This document shows positions 1-8,959 of a DNA stretch of 43,203 nucleotides, one piece after another; the stretch's first letter is position 1; each line of letters begins with the position of its first letter. The DNA is from Puniceicoccaceae bacterium. GTDB taxonomy: Bacteria; Verrucomicrobiota; Verrucomicrobiia; Opitutales; JAFGAQ01. The DNA is taken from NCBI GenBank assembly GCA_028285755.1, contig JANQOQ010000007.1, positions 1-43,203 of the forward strand. Reading direction: 5' to 3'. The notes below the pieces were generated by a model that saw only the letters and a program-made list of their open reading frames with translations, did not search any database and was not told the DNA's origin. A program made the translations under genes and the position numbers.

Positions 1-222
1 GGGAATTCTGACACTTTCGAAACCTGTGGTAGGTTCTGAATTCTGAATATTAGTATACAATTCTAATATCAGTTCGTCGAATCGCTCACGATCAACAAAG
101 CGCTCAATGGACCAGGCGGTCATCAATACTGTATTACTAAGTTTATGTTCCTTTGAGCTTAAAGGCGCACATCCGCCAAAAAGATTCTCCGGTATTTCTC
201 TAATAATCTGCGCTGGGGTATA
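1..222 (-). pseudogene. Open frame without a start running off the left edge; possible frameshifted remnant
   Basis: Read on the minus strand, the frame is open from just after a TAA near 222 to base 1 (about 70 codons, including 'NLFGGCAPLSSKEHKLSN' and 'TAWSIERFVDRERFDELI'). It has no plausible start of its own. A second frame from about 391 down to 200 (TTG start, 'FLAYEVFSDAIRESKLF') ends just where this one opens, so the two may be halves of one frameshifted gene. I do not recognise the family. The composition looks protein-like (no low-complexity sequence), but this could also be chance. Confidence 0.3.
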
Positions 223-506
223 TTATTGACTTATCCCAAGGAAATTGGAGACTTGTTTCAGACTTCCCAAAAAGCAAATTCCTAATAATATTTACCGAAA
301 ATTCCAAAATGGTAGTAAATAGCTTACTTTCACGGATAGCGTCGCTAAAAACCTCATATGCTAAGAACGTCGAATTTTGAAATTTCCTCAAGTCCGCAGG
401 CGCAGTATGCTTCGGTAATTCATTGTAGTCACGTGTGAGTAAACGCTCCCTTATGATTTCCTTGCAAGCAACGCTTCTGAATCTTGTGAATTATCCAGGC
501 TAAAGC
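223..506. other. Stretch before the GH43 gene
   Basis: Holds the possible upstream half of the left-edge remnant (minus strand, 200-391) and the leader of the GH43 gene. No convincing promoter, operator copy or terminator was seen. The LacI-type 14-mer found further along is absent here. Confidence 0.3.
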
Positions 507-1493
507 ATGAATCCACGACTAACTGCAAAACTCTCCCTTGCATTTCTATTATTAAGTAATGTGGCATTCGCCGTTGATTATCCCCTGACCACAACCGATT
601 TCCGCATACGCGACCCATATATTTATGCAGACAAGCAAACAGAGACTTACTACTTGTATGCACAGTCTGCGAATCGGGAAGGCAGCGACTTTAAAGGAGT
701 CGAGGCTTACAAAAGTAAGGACTTAATCAACTGGTCGCACCCGGAGCCCGTGCTTGTGCTCATGGAAGGGGTAAAAATCACAGATGTCTGGGCACCTGAA
801 ATGCATACCTATAAGGGCAGGTATTATCTTTTCGTAACTCTCACATATGATACAGCTATACCCGGGGAAAGTCCGGCTCATAATCCTCGCTGGCCACCTT
901 TAAAGAAACGGGGCACACATGTATTTGTTGCGAACAGTCCTGATGGCCCATTCGAGAGGCTCAAGGAAGGTTCCCATACACCTCAGCACTGGATGGCGCT
1001 GGATGGTACGTTCTGGGTCGAGAATAACACACCCTACATGATTTTTTGCCATGAGTGGATTCAGATCACAGATGGCACCATGGACTATGTGCAGCTAACC
1101 CCGGATCTTAGGGATACTGTCGGCGACCCCATCTGGATGTTTAACGGCAGTGATGCTCCCGGAGCTCATCCAGAGCCAGAAAAGGGTAAAGTCACTGACG
1201 GCTGCTTCTTATACCGCAGCCCCAAAAGTGAGCGACTCTTTATGATATGGTCTACCGCCACCGCAGAAAATGGTTACTGCGTTGTGCTGACTTGGTCCGA
1301 GTCGGGCACCATCAATGGCCCCTGGAAGGAGCAGGAAATCATCTATGGGGGAAACGGGGGGCATGGCATGATTTTTGAAACGTTCGAAGGTGAGCTGATG
1401 CTACCGCTCCATCAACCCAACATCCGGGGGCAGGAGCGCCTGAATCTCTTCAAAATCGAGGATACAGGTGACCGACTGAAACTTGTTAAATAA
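507..1493 (+). CDS. Secreted GH43-like glycoside hydrolase
   Basis: 328 residues with an N-terminal signal peptide (hydrophobic core about residues 9-22, ending AFA). The rest fits the five-bladed beta-propeller of family 43, whose members remove arabinose or xylose side groups, or cleave arabinan or xylan, by inversion. Visible motifs are 'RDPYIYAD' (D36, the expected catalytic base), 'WAPEMH' at 95-100, 'ALDGTFW' (D166, expected pKa-modulating Asp) and 'VTDGCFLYR' at 229-237, where the usual general-acid Glu position is Asp231. The 'GGHGMIF' and 'LHQPN' blocks near the C-terminus are typical of a large uncharacterised GH43 branch. ATG chosen because it gives the signal peptide. A sulfatase follows after 92 nt on the same strand, probably co-transcribed. 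The exact substrate cannot be read from the sequence. Confidence 0.85.
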   Translation: MNPRLTAKLSLAFLLLSNVAFAVDYPLTTTDFRIRDPYIYADKQTETYYLYAQSANREGSDFKGVEAYKSKDLINWSHPEPVLVLMEGVKITDVWAPEMHTYKGRYYLFVTLTYDTAIPGESPAHNPRWPPLKKRGTHVFVANSPDGPFERLKEGSHTPQHWMALDGTFWVENNTPYMIFCHEWIQITDGTMDYVQLTPDLRDTVGDPIWMFNGSDAPGAHPEPEKGKVTDGCFLYRSPKSERLFMIWSTATAENGYCVVLTWSESGTINGPWKEQEIIYGGNGGHGMIFETFEGELMLPLHQPNIRGQERLNLFKIEDTGDRLKLVK

Positions 1494-1585
1494 CTGATGC
1501 AATTCAGATTTGGAGTAGCAGCGATATCGATCCACTGGCAGATTGTAATTATCAACTAATCCAAGATAAAGGCCATAGAAACCCA

Positions 1586-3214
1586 ATGAATATCCCTGCG
1601 CTCAAGACTCGTTTAACTGTTAAAGAAGTAAGCACTCTCATCGTTACCTTCTGTTTTATTGCAATTCCTGCAATTTCCCGTAACCAACCCAACATCATCA
1701 TCGTTCTTGTCGATGACATGGGGTACTCCGACATCGGATGTTACGGTGGTGAAATCGAAACACCCAACATTGACAAACTGGCCGAAGATGGAATTCGGTT
1801 CCGTCAGTTCTACAACACTGCCAGATGCTGCCCGACACGTGCATCCCTGCTGACTGGACTCTTCCCGCATCAGACAGGCATTGGATTGATGACCTCTCAG
1901 GGCAAATGGGACTTTGATTTCGGAGTGGACGGCTATCGTGGACAGCTCAATCGCAATTGTGTGACACTCGCAGAGGTGCTCAAAAGTGAAGGTTATCATA
2001 CTTACATGACAGGGAAATGGCATCTCGGAAGTGAAGAAATGGACGACCGACCACTTCAACGCGGCTTCGACCGCTACTATGGTTCTTACAGCGGTTCATT
2101 CAGCTACTTCAAACCTCACGGGAACCGTGGATTGTGGTTTGGCAACGATCCACTTCCTGAGCCCGATCCGGAAAACTATTACACAACAGATGCGTTTACC
2201 GACAAAGCGATCGAATTTATTGAAGAAAATGAGCCCGGCGAACCTTTCTTTTTGTATCTCGCTCACAATGCACCTCACTGGCCATTACACGCAAAAGAAC
2301 AAGACATCGAAAAATACGTAGGCAATTATTCCAAAGGTTGGGACAAACTCCGCGAAGAAAGGCTCCAACGCCAAAAGGAAATAGGATTATTCGATGATTC
2401 AATAGAGCTGTCAGTTAGAGACAAACGGGTTCGCGCATGGGAAGAAGTTGAGGCTAAACAAAAAGTTAACTCTGATTACCGTATGGCAGTTTACGCAGCT
2501 CAAGTCGACTGCGTGGACCAAAATATGGGCAAACTCATTAACGCACTTGAAAAGAGAGGAGAATTAAAACACACACTCATTCTTTTCCTGTCAGACAACG
2601 GAGCATCACCCGAGCCGAACAATGAATTTGGCGGGCAAACGATGGATCAGATCAACAATCCTGACAACGGTGGCATCGTCTCCTACGGATTAGGCTGGGC
2701 AAACGCTTCGAATACTCCTTTTCGACAATACAAACGCCACTCGGAAGAAGGAGGTATCCGCACACCACTTGTCGCTCACTGGCCTAAGGGAATTCCAAAA
2801 AAACTCAGCGGCAAATGGGTAGATGAGCCTGCGCACGTCATCGACATCATGCCGACAATTGTCGAAATCACAGAAGCCAAATACCCTACGATGCACAAAA
2901 GCAACAGCATTTACCCAATGGAGGGTCACTCTTTGCTACCCATTCTTAAAAAAGGTGAAAGGAAGCATGATCATACCCTTTTCTTTGAGCACACAAATAA
3001 CTGCGGAGTTCGTTCCGAAAATTGGAAACTCGTGTGTAGATTTGGTGAATGGAAATGGGAACTGTATGATCTAAGCAAGGATCCTGTAGAAACCAAAAAT
3101 TTAGCGAGCCAAAGGCCTGATGTCGTCGCCGAACTCGCAGCTGCCTGGCACTCCTGGTCCAAGCGATCGAAGGTGATTCCCAAAGGCACAAGAACAGAAA
3201 ACAGTTACAATTAA
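1586..3214 (+). CDS. Secreted formylglycine-dependent sulfatase (family S1)
   Basis: 542 residues. Type I sulfatases remove sulfate esters from sugars and need a Cys or Ser converted to formylglycine by a separate maturase. The signature is present as C81-C-P-T-R followed by ASLLTG, so C81 is the modified residue. Metal and active-site motifs are also visible: 'LVDDMGYSD' (D43, D44), 'TGKWHLG' (K144, H146), 'HNAPHWP' (227-233), 'SDNGA' (D337, N338) and 'QYKRHSEEGG' (K383, H385). A hydrophobic segment at 15-30 is the probable signal sequence. 'NNPDNGGIVSYGLGWANAS' recalls arylsulfatase-A-like subfamilies (S1_4 type), but I cannot fix the subfamily. It lies just after the GH43 gene, suggesting removal of sulfate from the same polysaccharide. 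Confidence 0.92.
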   Translation: MNIPALKTRLTVKEVSTLIVTFCFIAIPAISRNQPNIIIVLVDDMGYSDIGCYGGEIETPNIDKLAEDGIRFRQFYNTARCCPTRASLLTGLFPHQTGIGLMTSQGKWDFDFGVDGYRGQLNRNCVTLAEVLKSEGYHTYMTGKWHLGSEEMDDRPLQRGFDRYYGSYSGSFSYFKPHGNRGLWFGNDPLPEPDPENYYTTDAFTDKAIEFIEENEPGEPFFLYLAHNAPHWPLHAKEQDIEKYVGNYSKGWDKLREERLQRQKEIGLFDDSIELSVRDKRVRAWEEVEAKQKVNSDYRMAVYAAQVDCVDQNMGKLINALEKRGELKHTLILFLSDNGASPEPNNEFGGQTMDQINNPDNGGIVSYGLGWANASNTPFRQYKRHSEEGGIRTPLVAHWPKGIPKKLSGKWVDEPAHVIDIMPTIVEITEAKYPTMHKSNSIYPMEGHSLLPILKKGERKHDHTLFFEHTNNCGVRSENWKLVCRFGEWKWELYDLSKDPVETKNLASQRPDVVAELAAAWHSWSKRSKVIPKGTRTENSYN

Positions 3215-3248
3215 TGAACCATATCCGTGACATACTGTTTATCACCCC

Positions 3249-3597
3249 ATGATCGAATTTCTAGCGCTGTCGCTAATTGAAGGGACAAAGGTTATAGACA
3301 CTTCGGTGAGTTCAGAGCAGCAAAAGTTGTTCACGAAGGAAATTACTGAGAAATCATTTGATTTCATAAATCGAAACCAAAGCCGACCTTTCTTCTTGTA
3401 TATAGCACACCCTATGGTGCATGTACCGTTGTATGTGAGTGATGCATCTGCGGGGAAAAGCGGAGCCGCGCTATTCGCCGACATGGTTACCGAAGTAGAT
3501 TAGTCAGTAGGTGAAACCATTAAGGCCCTGGAGCATCATCAGTTGTCTGCAAAGACACTCGTCATATTCACATCAGACAATTGCCTATACTGATGGT
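3249..3597 (+). pseudogene. Fragment of a second sulfatase gene, inactivated by stops
   Basis: The frame reads 'EGTKVIDTSVSSEQQKLF', then 'FFLYIAHPMVHVPLYVS', 'AGKSGAALFADMVTEVD', then a TAG at 3501-3503, and continues in frame with 'SVGETIKALEHHQLSAKT' and 'LVIFTSDNC' before a further stop. This is the middle of an S1 sulfatase of another subfamily. The TAG stands exactly where relatives have Trp (EIDW), so one TGG-to-TAG change explains the first break. Both ends of the gene, including the CxPxR signature, are missing. It is not a continuation of the intact sulfatase before it, which ends normally at 3214. Confidence 0.8.
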
Positions 3598-3673
3598 GAA
3601 AGGGTATGAATCCTCTTTTGGAAACTGACTTATACATTCTTTAGAATTAAAAAAATCACAACAGTGAATGAGA

Positions 3674-6106
3674 TCATTTATTCTTAGTATAGATGGTTAA
3701 CCCGTCCAGGTTCTTGGGCTTGGAGGGGATGATGATACTGGCAACATAGCCAACGAATATGCAGACAATTCCTCCAATTACACCATAATGGAAGAAGTGA
3801 ATATCCGTATGCACCCGCAGATAATAGAGCGTAAAAGCCGAGGCAACTATACCCAATAACAACCCCCAGGTATGGGTGCGTCGCGTCATTAGGCCCAGCC
3901 AGAAGACCCCTGCAAGTGATCCGGCAAGTAACATGAATATCGTCATATAACTATCAAACAGGCTCTTAATATCGAAAGTGGCATAAATCAATGCAGTCGT
4001 TGTCCCAATGAAACCTAGCAAGATTGTCAGTATTTTTGCCTGTTTGAGTAGTTTCTCGTCCTTCACTTTGAAAAACCGCTTGTAATAATCGGTTATGATA
4101 ACCGCACCCGAACCACTTAATGAGCTATCCAGACTGGACATCGCGGCGGCAAATACCGAACCGATTAACAAACCTGATATACCTATGGGTAATTCCCTCA
4201 CGATAAATATGGGAAATATGTGATCACCCTCTAAAACGGCAGGGGACATCTTCTCAGGAAATGTCTGATAAAATATAAATATACAGGTACCCATTAAAAA
4301 CATGAGCAAAAGCATGACCGGTCCCAACAAGGCTTTCACAAGAAGACTTCGTTTAGCCGCCTTTTCACTACCGGTAGACATTAGTCTTTGCACTAAGTGT
4401 TGTTGACGTGCAAACTCACCGGGCGACATAACCAGGAATAACAAAACGAGTATCATAGCGGGCTCGCTGAAATCCATACTCCAGTTAAAAAGCCTGAGCT
4501 TCCCTTCTGCATGAAGCGCACTGAATGTATCCACTGCGGATACAGGTACTGTGTAGAAAACGATGGCAATACCCAAAAGGATACCACCAATCATGATAAA
4601 AACCTGGATAACATCCGTCCAAACCACTGCTTCGATACCGCCCATCACGGTATAAGCAGTAGCAACGATACCTATCAACACCACGCAAAGGTATAGATTA
4701 ATGCCGGTAATGTATGAGAGTACTACGGATGGCAATAAGACCAACGCACCCATTCTGAAAATTTCGATGATGCTAAAGATGGCACTCGCAAAAACCCGGA
4801 TTCTTGAATCGAAACGGTTCTCCAGATATTCATAAGTAGAAGTTAAGTTCATGCGATAATAGACGGGCACCACCAGCCATATTGCGATAAATACTATGAG
4901 CACAGTTCCTATCGTATTAGATAAATATAGCCAGTCCGTAGCATATGATTTTGCGGGTAAGGATAAAAATGAAATGGCACTGAAACTCGTCCCCAGCATA
5001 CTGATACCTGAAGCCCAGCCGGGAACCCTTTGCCCTCCCCTGAAATAGTCGTTGGAGTTTTTTTCCTTTCGGGAAAAATACTTTCCCATGGCTATCAACA
5101 GTACGAAATACAGGCCTATCACCCCGTAATCGAACCAATGCATACTACTTACAAATTTAGGAGCACGTCCTTCCCATAGGCTTAATCCATCTTCATTAGA
5201 GCTCGTGATCCAAAGATCATTAGAGTCTTTAAAGATTGCTTGCGGGTGTTGCGTTAACGGTAGATTTGGCCCCAAAGACCAGACATTGGTAATACAGTTA
5301 TAAGCGTAGTATTGCCCGACCTCATCCTGAGCCCATACTAAAATATGATTTATGCCTGAGGGAACTCCCTGGCTTAGCAAGGAAACCGGAGCTTCATAAA
5401 CACGATCATCCCAAACCCCCTTCTCAATATCATATCGCTGAACTATAGACTGGCTTCCCGTTTTTTGCTGACCCGCTTTGTTTCCGATCCAAAACAGGGA
5501 ATATCCACGACCATCGTATTGAGAGACTAACAGACCTCCTCCAGCTACGGCAGTCTTACTATTCGCAAGTCGTTCCCAGGATGCGTTACCATCCGCCAGA
5601 TCAAGCACATATAGCGGATTGGATGCGGCTAAATCCTCCGGGCCAGAATTAGCTCCCACAAGATAGAGCCGATTATCAACTACACAAACTTTAGGATTAA
5701 AAAGCGTATCCGGCAAATCAGGCAACGGCCTGATGCTTAGCTGCTCAGCATCAAAATCTATTCGGCGAACAACGGTTGTTTCCTGAGTTTGTCCATCAGG
5801 AAGGCCGGCAAGGTAGAGTGCCTTTCCCGTGAAAGTCGCGGACCATTGCTGAATTGCCTGGTCCAGCGAAAGCACGGACTTCAACTCAAAGTTATTTCTG
5901 AAATCGAAAACCTGGAGTACGTTGTCATTTAAGAGAACAATATGCCTGGAGTCCAAAAACTCAACAATCTGTTCTCTGACTTGCAGGCTTTTATGGCTGT
6001 ATTTTTCCCATTCATGGAATGGCTCCATCCGTTGAGTATCCTGTGAATGCACAGCGAGACAAAATAGAGTATTACAAAAAACCAGGATCAGAAACAGGAA
6101 TCTCAT
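3674..6106 (-). CDS. Kelch-domain / sodium:solute symporter (SSS) fusion protein
   Basis: 810 residues. A signal peptide (1-21) leads into a periplasmic beta-propeller of kelch type (about 25-315; repeats such as 'LYLVGANSGPEDLA' and 'LYVLDLADGNASWERLA'). A short 'WEGRAPKF' link joins it to an SSS-family transporter (about 325-800), which moves a solute into the cell with Na+. The transporter half starts 'DYGVIGLYFVLLIAMGKYF' and carries the sodium-site-like 'SSLDSSLSGSGAVIITDYYK' segment. Such fusions in Planctomycetes, Bacteroidetes and Verrucomicrobia are often annotated as sialic-acid- or sugar-acid-type transporters with a NanM-like mutarotase. Here the substrate is unknown, though a uronic acid or its keto-derivative would fit the neighbours. 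The gene starts 10 nt after the oxidoreductase gene, so it is almost surely in the same operon. Confidence 0.88.
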   Translation of the reverse strand: MRFLFLILVFCNTLFCLAVHSQDTQRMEPFHEWEKYSHKSLQVREQIVEFLDSRHIVLLNDNVLQVFDFRNNFELKSVLSLDQAIQQWSATFTGKALYLAGLPDGQTQETTVVRRIDFDAEQLSIRPLPDLPDTLFNPKVCVVDNRLYLVGANSGPEDLAASNPLYVLDLADGNASWERLANSKTAVAGGGLLVSQYDGRGYSLFWIGNKAGQQKTGSQSIVQRYDIEKGVWDDRVYEAPVSLLSQGVPSGINHILVWAQDEVGQYYAYNCITNVWSLGPNLPLTQHPQAIFKDSNDLWITSSNEDGLSLWEGRAPKFVSSMHWFDYGVIGLYFVLLIAMGKYFSRKEKNSNDYFRGGQRVPGWASGISMLGTSFSAISFLSLPAKSYATDWLYLSNTIGTVLIVFIAIWLVVPVYYRMNLTSTYEYLENRFDSRIRVFASAIFSIIEIFRMGALVLLPSVVLSYITGINLYLCVVLIGIVATAYTVMGGIEAVVWTDVIQVFIMIGGILLGIAIVFYTVPVSAVDTFSALHAEGKLRLFNWSMDFSEPAMILVLLFLVMSPGEFARQQHLVQRLMSTGSEKAAKRSLLVKALLGPVMLLLMFLMGTCIFIFYQTFPEKMSPAVLEGDHIFPIFIVRELPIGISGLLIGSVFAAAMSSLDSSLSGSGAVIITDYYKRFFKVKDEKLLKQAKILTILLGFIGTTTALIYATFDIKSLFDSYMTIFMLLAGSLAGVFWLGLMTRRTHTWGLLLGIVASAFTLYYLRVHTDIHFFHYGVIGGIVCIFVGYVASIIIPSKPKNLDGLTIYTKNK

Positions 6107-6116
6107 AGGGGATGGA

Positions 6117-7412
6117 CTAAACGTTAACTACGTTCCATTCGACATCCCGGATCTCACAGGATTTTGCGACGGATATTGCAGCGGCCTTGCCAGCAGCCTC
6201 CCCCATAGTCACTGCATTCCCGGTTACCCGGTAACTCGAGTGGGCAATAAAGTCGCCACTTATACAGCGCCCCGCAAGAAGCAGATTCTTAACCCCTTTA
6301 GCGATAAGGGCCCGGTATGGAATATCGTATGCATGCGTGATGGTTTTATTAACAACATCATAATCCTTACCCTCTTTGGGGTTTGTGCAATGCACATCAA
6401 TACCAAATGTCACGCGGCATACCGCATCCTCATGCTTTTGACCCGCTATCAAATCCTCCTGGGATATCACATAATCACCGATAATGCGCCTGCCTTCACG
6501 TACGCCTATTTGTGAACCGGTAGCCACCATGGTTAAATGCTCCCAGATACCTCCTTTCCTCCTTAATGCTGCTACGATTTCTGAAAGCTCTTTACGTGCG
6601 TTTACGGTGGCTTTTGATATTGCCGAAGCATCATCCGCCAAAATGCCATATTCGTGATTAGCGATCAATGCATATAACCTATCCGAGATATGAAAAAGAA
6701 TCGGCTTTGAATAGGAGGGAGATACGCCCGCTGATTCCATTTCGTTATTTAATCTTATCTTAGGCTCTAGCAAAGAACCTCCCAAGAACGGCTTAACTTC
6801 TTCTTTATCAATACCCGTTAACAATAGCATCAAGCTTAGAGGCTGCACCTCACGGGTATCCGGATGCCCCATCTCAAAATCACAACCTGCAAGGAACCCA
6901 ACATCCCCATCCCCACTACAATCAATGACCACCCGACACCCCCATGCTTCGCGACCCGACTTCGACTCAGTGATCACGTGTGCAATATGATTACTTTCAT
7001 TCAAAACCAGATCGACAACGCGGGTATGGAGCTGATAGCTGATGCCTGCTTCCACTATCTTCTCATCAAGCAGCAGCTTCATTTTCTCCACATCGTAAGC
7101 CAAACCTGATCCATAGTCGGTTATACCATCATTTACGAAACCTATGCCTGATTTCTCCCGGAGCCCTTCAAGCAGCTCCCGCATGATGCCGTTTTTGTTT
7201 TCTGAATCAATGATCCATGAAAGCGCCCCGGCAGTCCATACTCCACCAAAGCATCCGTGAACTTCGAGCAACAGCGTTTTCGCCCCGCCCCTGGCGGCAG
7301 AAATTGCAGCAGCGATACCCGCTGGGCCAGCGCCGCAAACAATCACATCATAGTCGCCGGATACTTTAGTTTCTTTACCTTCTTCAAGAATAACAGCCAT
7401 AGTAAGTTTCAT
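6117..7412 (-). CDS. FAD-dependent oxidoreductase (FAD_oxidored family)
   Basis: 431 residues. The N-terminal Rossmann fold is clear: 'YDVIVCGAGPAGIAAAISAA' with the GxGxxG at 27-32 and an acidic residue (E50) ending strand 2. The C-terminal 'NLLLAGRCISGDFIAHSSYR' segment is the second FAD contact. Enzymes of this PF12831-type family are common in Verrucomicrobia and Planctomycetes carbohydrate clusters and are thought to oxidise sugars, but substrates are mostly unknown. There is no signal peptide, so it acts in the cytoplasm. It sits between a secreted glycoside hydrolase gene (20 nt upstream) and the symporter gene (10 nt downstream), so it may process the imported sugar. The start could also be the Met at codon 5; neither ATG has a strong ribosome site. 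Confidence 0.85.
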   Translation of the reverse strand: MKLTMAVILEEGKETKVSGDYDVIVCGAGPAGIAAAISAARGGAKTLLLEVHGCFGGVWTAGALSWIIDSENKNGIMRELLEGLREKSGIGFVNDGITDYGSGLAYDVEKMKLLLDEKIVEAGISYQLHTRVVDLVLNESNHIAHVITESKSGREAWGCRVVIDCSGDGDVGFLAGCDFEMGHPDTREVQPLSLMLLLTGIDKEEVKPFLGGSLLEPKIRLNNEMESAGVSPSYSKPILFHISDRLYALIANHEYGILADDASAISKATVNARKELSEIVAALRRKGGIWEHLTMVATGSQIGVREGRRIIGDYVISQEDLIAGQKHEDAVCRVTFGIDVHCTNPKEGKDYDVVNKTITHAYDIPYRALIAKGVKNLLLAGRCISGDFIAHSSYRVTGNAVTMGEAAGKAAAISVAKSCEIRDVEWNVVNV

Positions 7413-7432
7413 TTTTATTTATGAGATATCCT

Positions 7433-8854
7433 CTATTCGTAACTTCCTGCTTCTGGAGTTTCAGGATACACCCGAACTACGGCTGCCGAATAATCTGCCA
7501 TTGAAACTGACGTGGAGATGCTCCCTTCGCTAACAGTCACATACGAAGTGGAAACACTATCAGGATGATCATTCTGACTGGCCTTATAAACTTTAACCGC
7601 AACACTGCCGGTAAAGGGCAAGTTGTTGAGGGTTACAGAGACCGTTTTTGACTGATCAGTATCATTGCTGATTAGCGCTACAGCCTCATTGAGTGCATTG
7701 AGAGCCCCGGTAGCGGTAGTAACATCACTATAAGCAGTATCTTTCACTCTAGCATTACCATTACCCAGACGTGCTTTTTGACTAAAAAGTTTAAACGTTC
7801 TCATCACAAGAGTAGGTGTATCTGCTCCCGTATAGGTGGCAAAAATATCGGGGGCTACCTGAGGTATGTGCTGGTATATCGCTGAACCCCTTGCTCCCTG
7901 TTTGATAATATTGATCAATTGAAAGCCTGCCCAGGCAAGGCTGCGTTTACCTGCCATTCTAGGGTCCGTATTACTGGAAACATTAGGTCTTGCATTCCAT
8001 TCGGTTACGTAAGCAGGAACATCCAGCACACGCTTATATGCGGATACATCCAGTCCTGTATTGTAGTGATGAAGAGTTATAAAATTGATATGTGATACAG
8101 GGATATTTGTATTGTCCACTAGCTCTTGCAGGAAATCAACCGGCGCAGGGGCGAGCCAGGGGGATTGGCTGCGCGACGCATGTGAAGTCTCAGGTCCACC
8201 GATAGGAACAGTACTACAAATACTCCTCACTGCATCAGCGCCTCTATCATATATAGCAGAGTATGCATACCGCGAATCACTGTATGGCGATCCCGTGGGG
8301 TCGCAATGCCGATTGGGCTCATTCCATATACCCACCAGGTCAGTATTCGCCTGAAAGCGTTTGTAGATTTTCCCAACTATATCCTTGTAGATGGCCCAAT
8401 CAGTGGGAACCCCTTCTTTAGTATCATAGGTGGGGTGGCTTAACCAATTAGGCGTATAGCTTATTGAAAGTAGTGTCTTAATGCCCCGTGTCTTCAAAAG
8501 GGGTAACGCCCATGTGAAATCCGAGCCTCCGCTACTACCGGTAGCGGTATAACCCCATATCCAATTGTCAGGATCCTGGATGCCATTTACATTGTTATTG
8601 TAATCAGCTATAGACGAGTTAGGTATCGTTTTATAAAGGGTCGCTGTGACCCGGGCAAACTTAATCCCATGGTCCTGTAGCATATCAAGGGAAGCTACGT
8701 CTGCCTCTGGGGACTTGATAACCACTCCATATACCTCCGGATAGGTCGTCGTGACATCTTGACTATAATCGACAGTAACCGATTGAGCGATAACTGATTC
8801 ATTCGTAATTATAGCAGCTATTGCCAGAATATGGATAAGTGCTTTGGTTTTCAT
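7433..8854 (-). CDS. Secreted clan-A glycoside hydrolase, GH39/GH5-like
   Basis: 473 residues with a signal peptide (about 1-23, ending VIA). The fold is a (beta/alpha)8 barrel, with the two retaining catalytic acids visible as 'IWNEPN' (E179, acid/base) and 'VTEWN' (E285, nucleophile). 'LHHYNTGLD' after strand 6 also fits. A beta-sandwich follows from about residue 390 ('ALISNDTDQSKTVSVTLNNL'), as in GH39 and GH5 enzymes. GH39 members include beta-xylosidases and alpha-L-iduronidases; which applies here is open. This is the first gene of a likely operon with the oxidoreductase and the symporter (20 nt and 10 nt gaps). A copy of the proposed LacI operator lies 92 nt upstream, so it is probably induced by its substrate. 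Confidence 0.82.
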   Translation of the reverse strand: MKTKALIHILAIAAIITNESVIAQSVTVDYSQDVTTTYPEVYGVVIKSPEADVASLDMLQDHGIKFARVTATLYKTIPNSSIADYNNNVNGIQDPDNWIWGYTATGSSGGSDFTWALPLLKTRGIKTLLSISYTPNWLSHPTYDTKEGVPTDWAIYKDIVGKIYKRFQANTDLVGIWNEPNRHCDPTGSPYSDSRYAYSAIYDRGADAVRSICSTVPIGGPETSHASRSQSPWLAPAPVDFLQELVDNTNIPVSHINFITLHHYNTGLDVSAYKRVLDVPAYVTEWNARPNVSSNTDPRMAGKRSLAWAGFQLINIIKQGARGSAIYQHIPQVAPDIFATYTGADTPTLVMRTFKLFSQKARLGNGNARVKDTAYSDVTTATGALNALNEAVALISNDTDQSKTVSVTLNNLPFTGSVAVKVYKASQNDHPDSVSTSYVTVSEGSISTSVSMADYSAAVVRVYPETPEAGSYE

Positions 8855-8945
8855 GTTGTTGTATATCGGCCTTGGAAACTTTTCTGCTAAACTGACAATA
8901 TTAAAGCTAAACCCAATATACTCTATAACACCAACCTCCTTAAGG

Positions 8946-8959
8946 TCTCATCGTAGACT
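8946..8959. promoter_or_regulatory. Proposed LacI-type operator, copy 1
   Basis: TCTCATCGTAGACT, identical to the copies at 11011-11024 and 12169-12182 (the last on the other strand). The centre TCATCGTAGA is a CG-centred imperfect palindrome (TCwwCGwwGA), as is usual for LacI-family operators. It overlaps the stop codon of the GH115-like gene and lies 92 nt before the start of the downstream hydrolase gene, which it probably controls. Confidence 0.75.

Noticed and set aside
1613-2059. 148-codon minus-strand open frame
   Set aside because: Antisense to the sulfatase gene over its active-site region.
3597-3673. Possible continuation of the sulfatase remnant to the symporter gene
   Set aside because: After 'TSDNC' the frame has stops and no further sulfatase motif.
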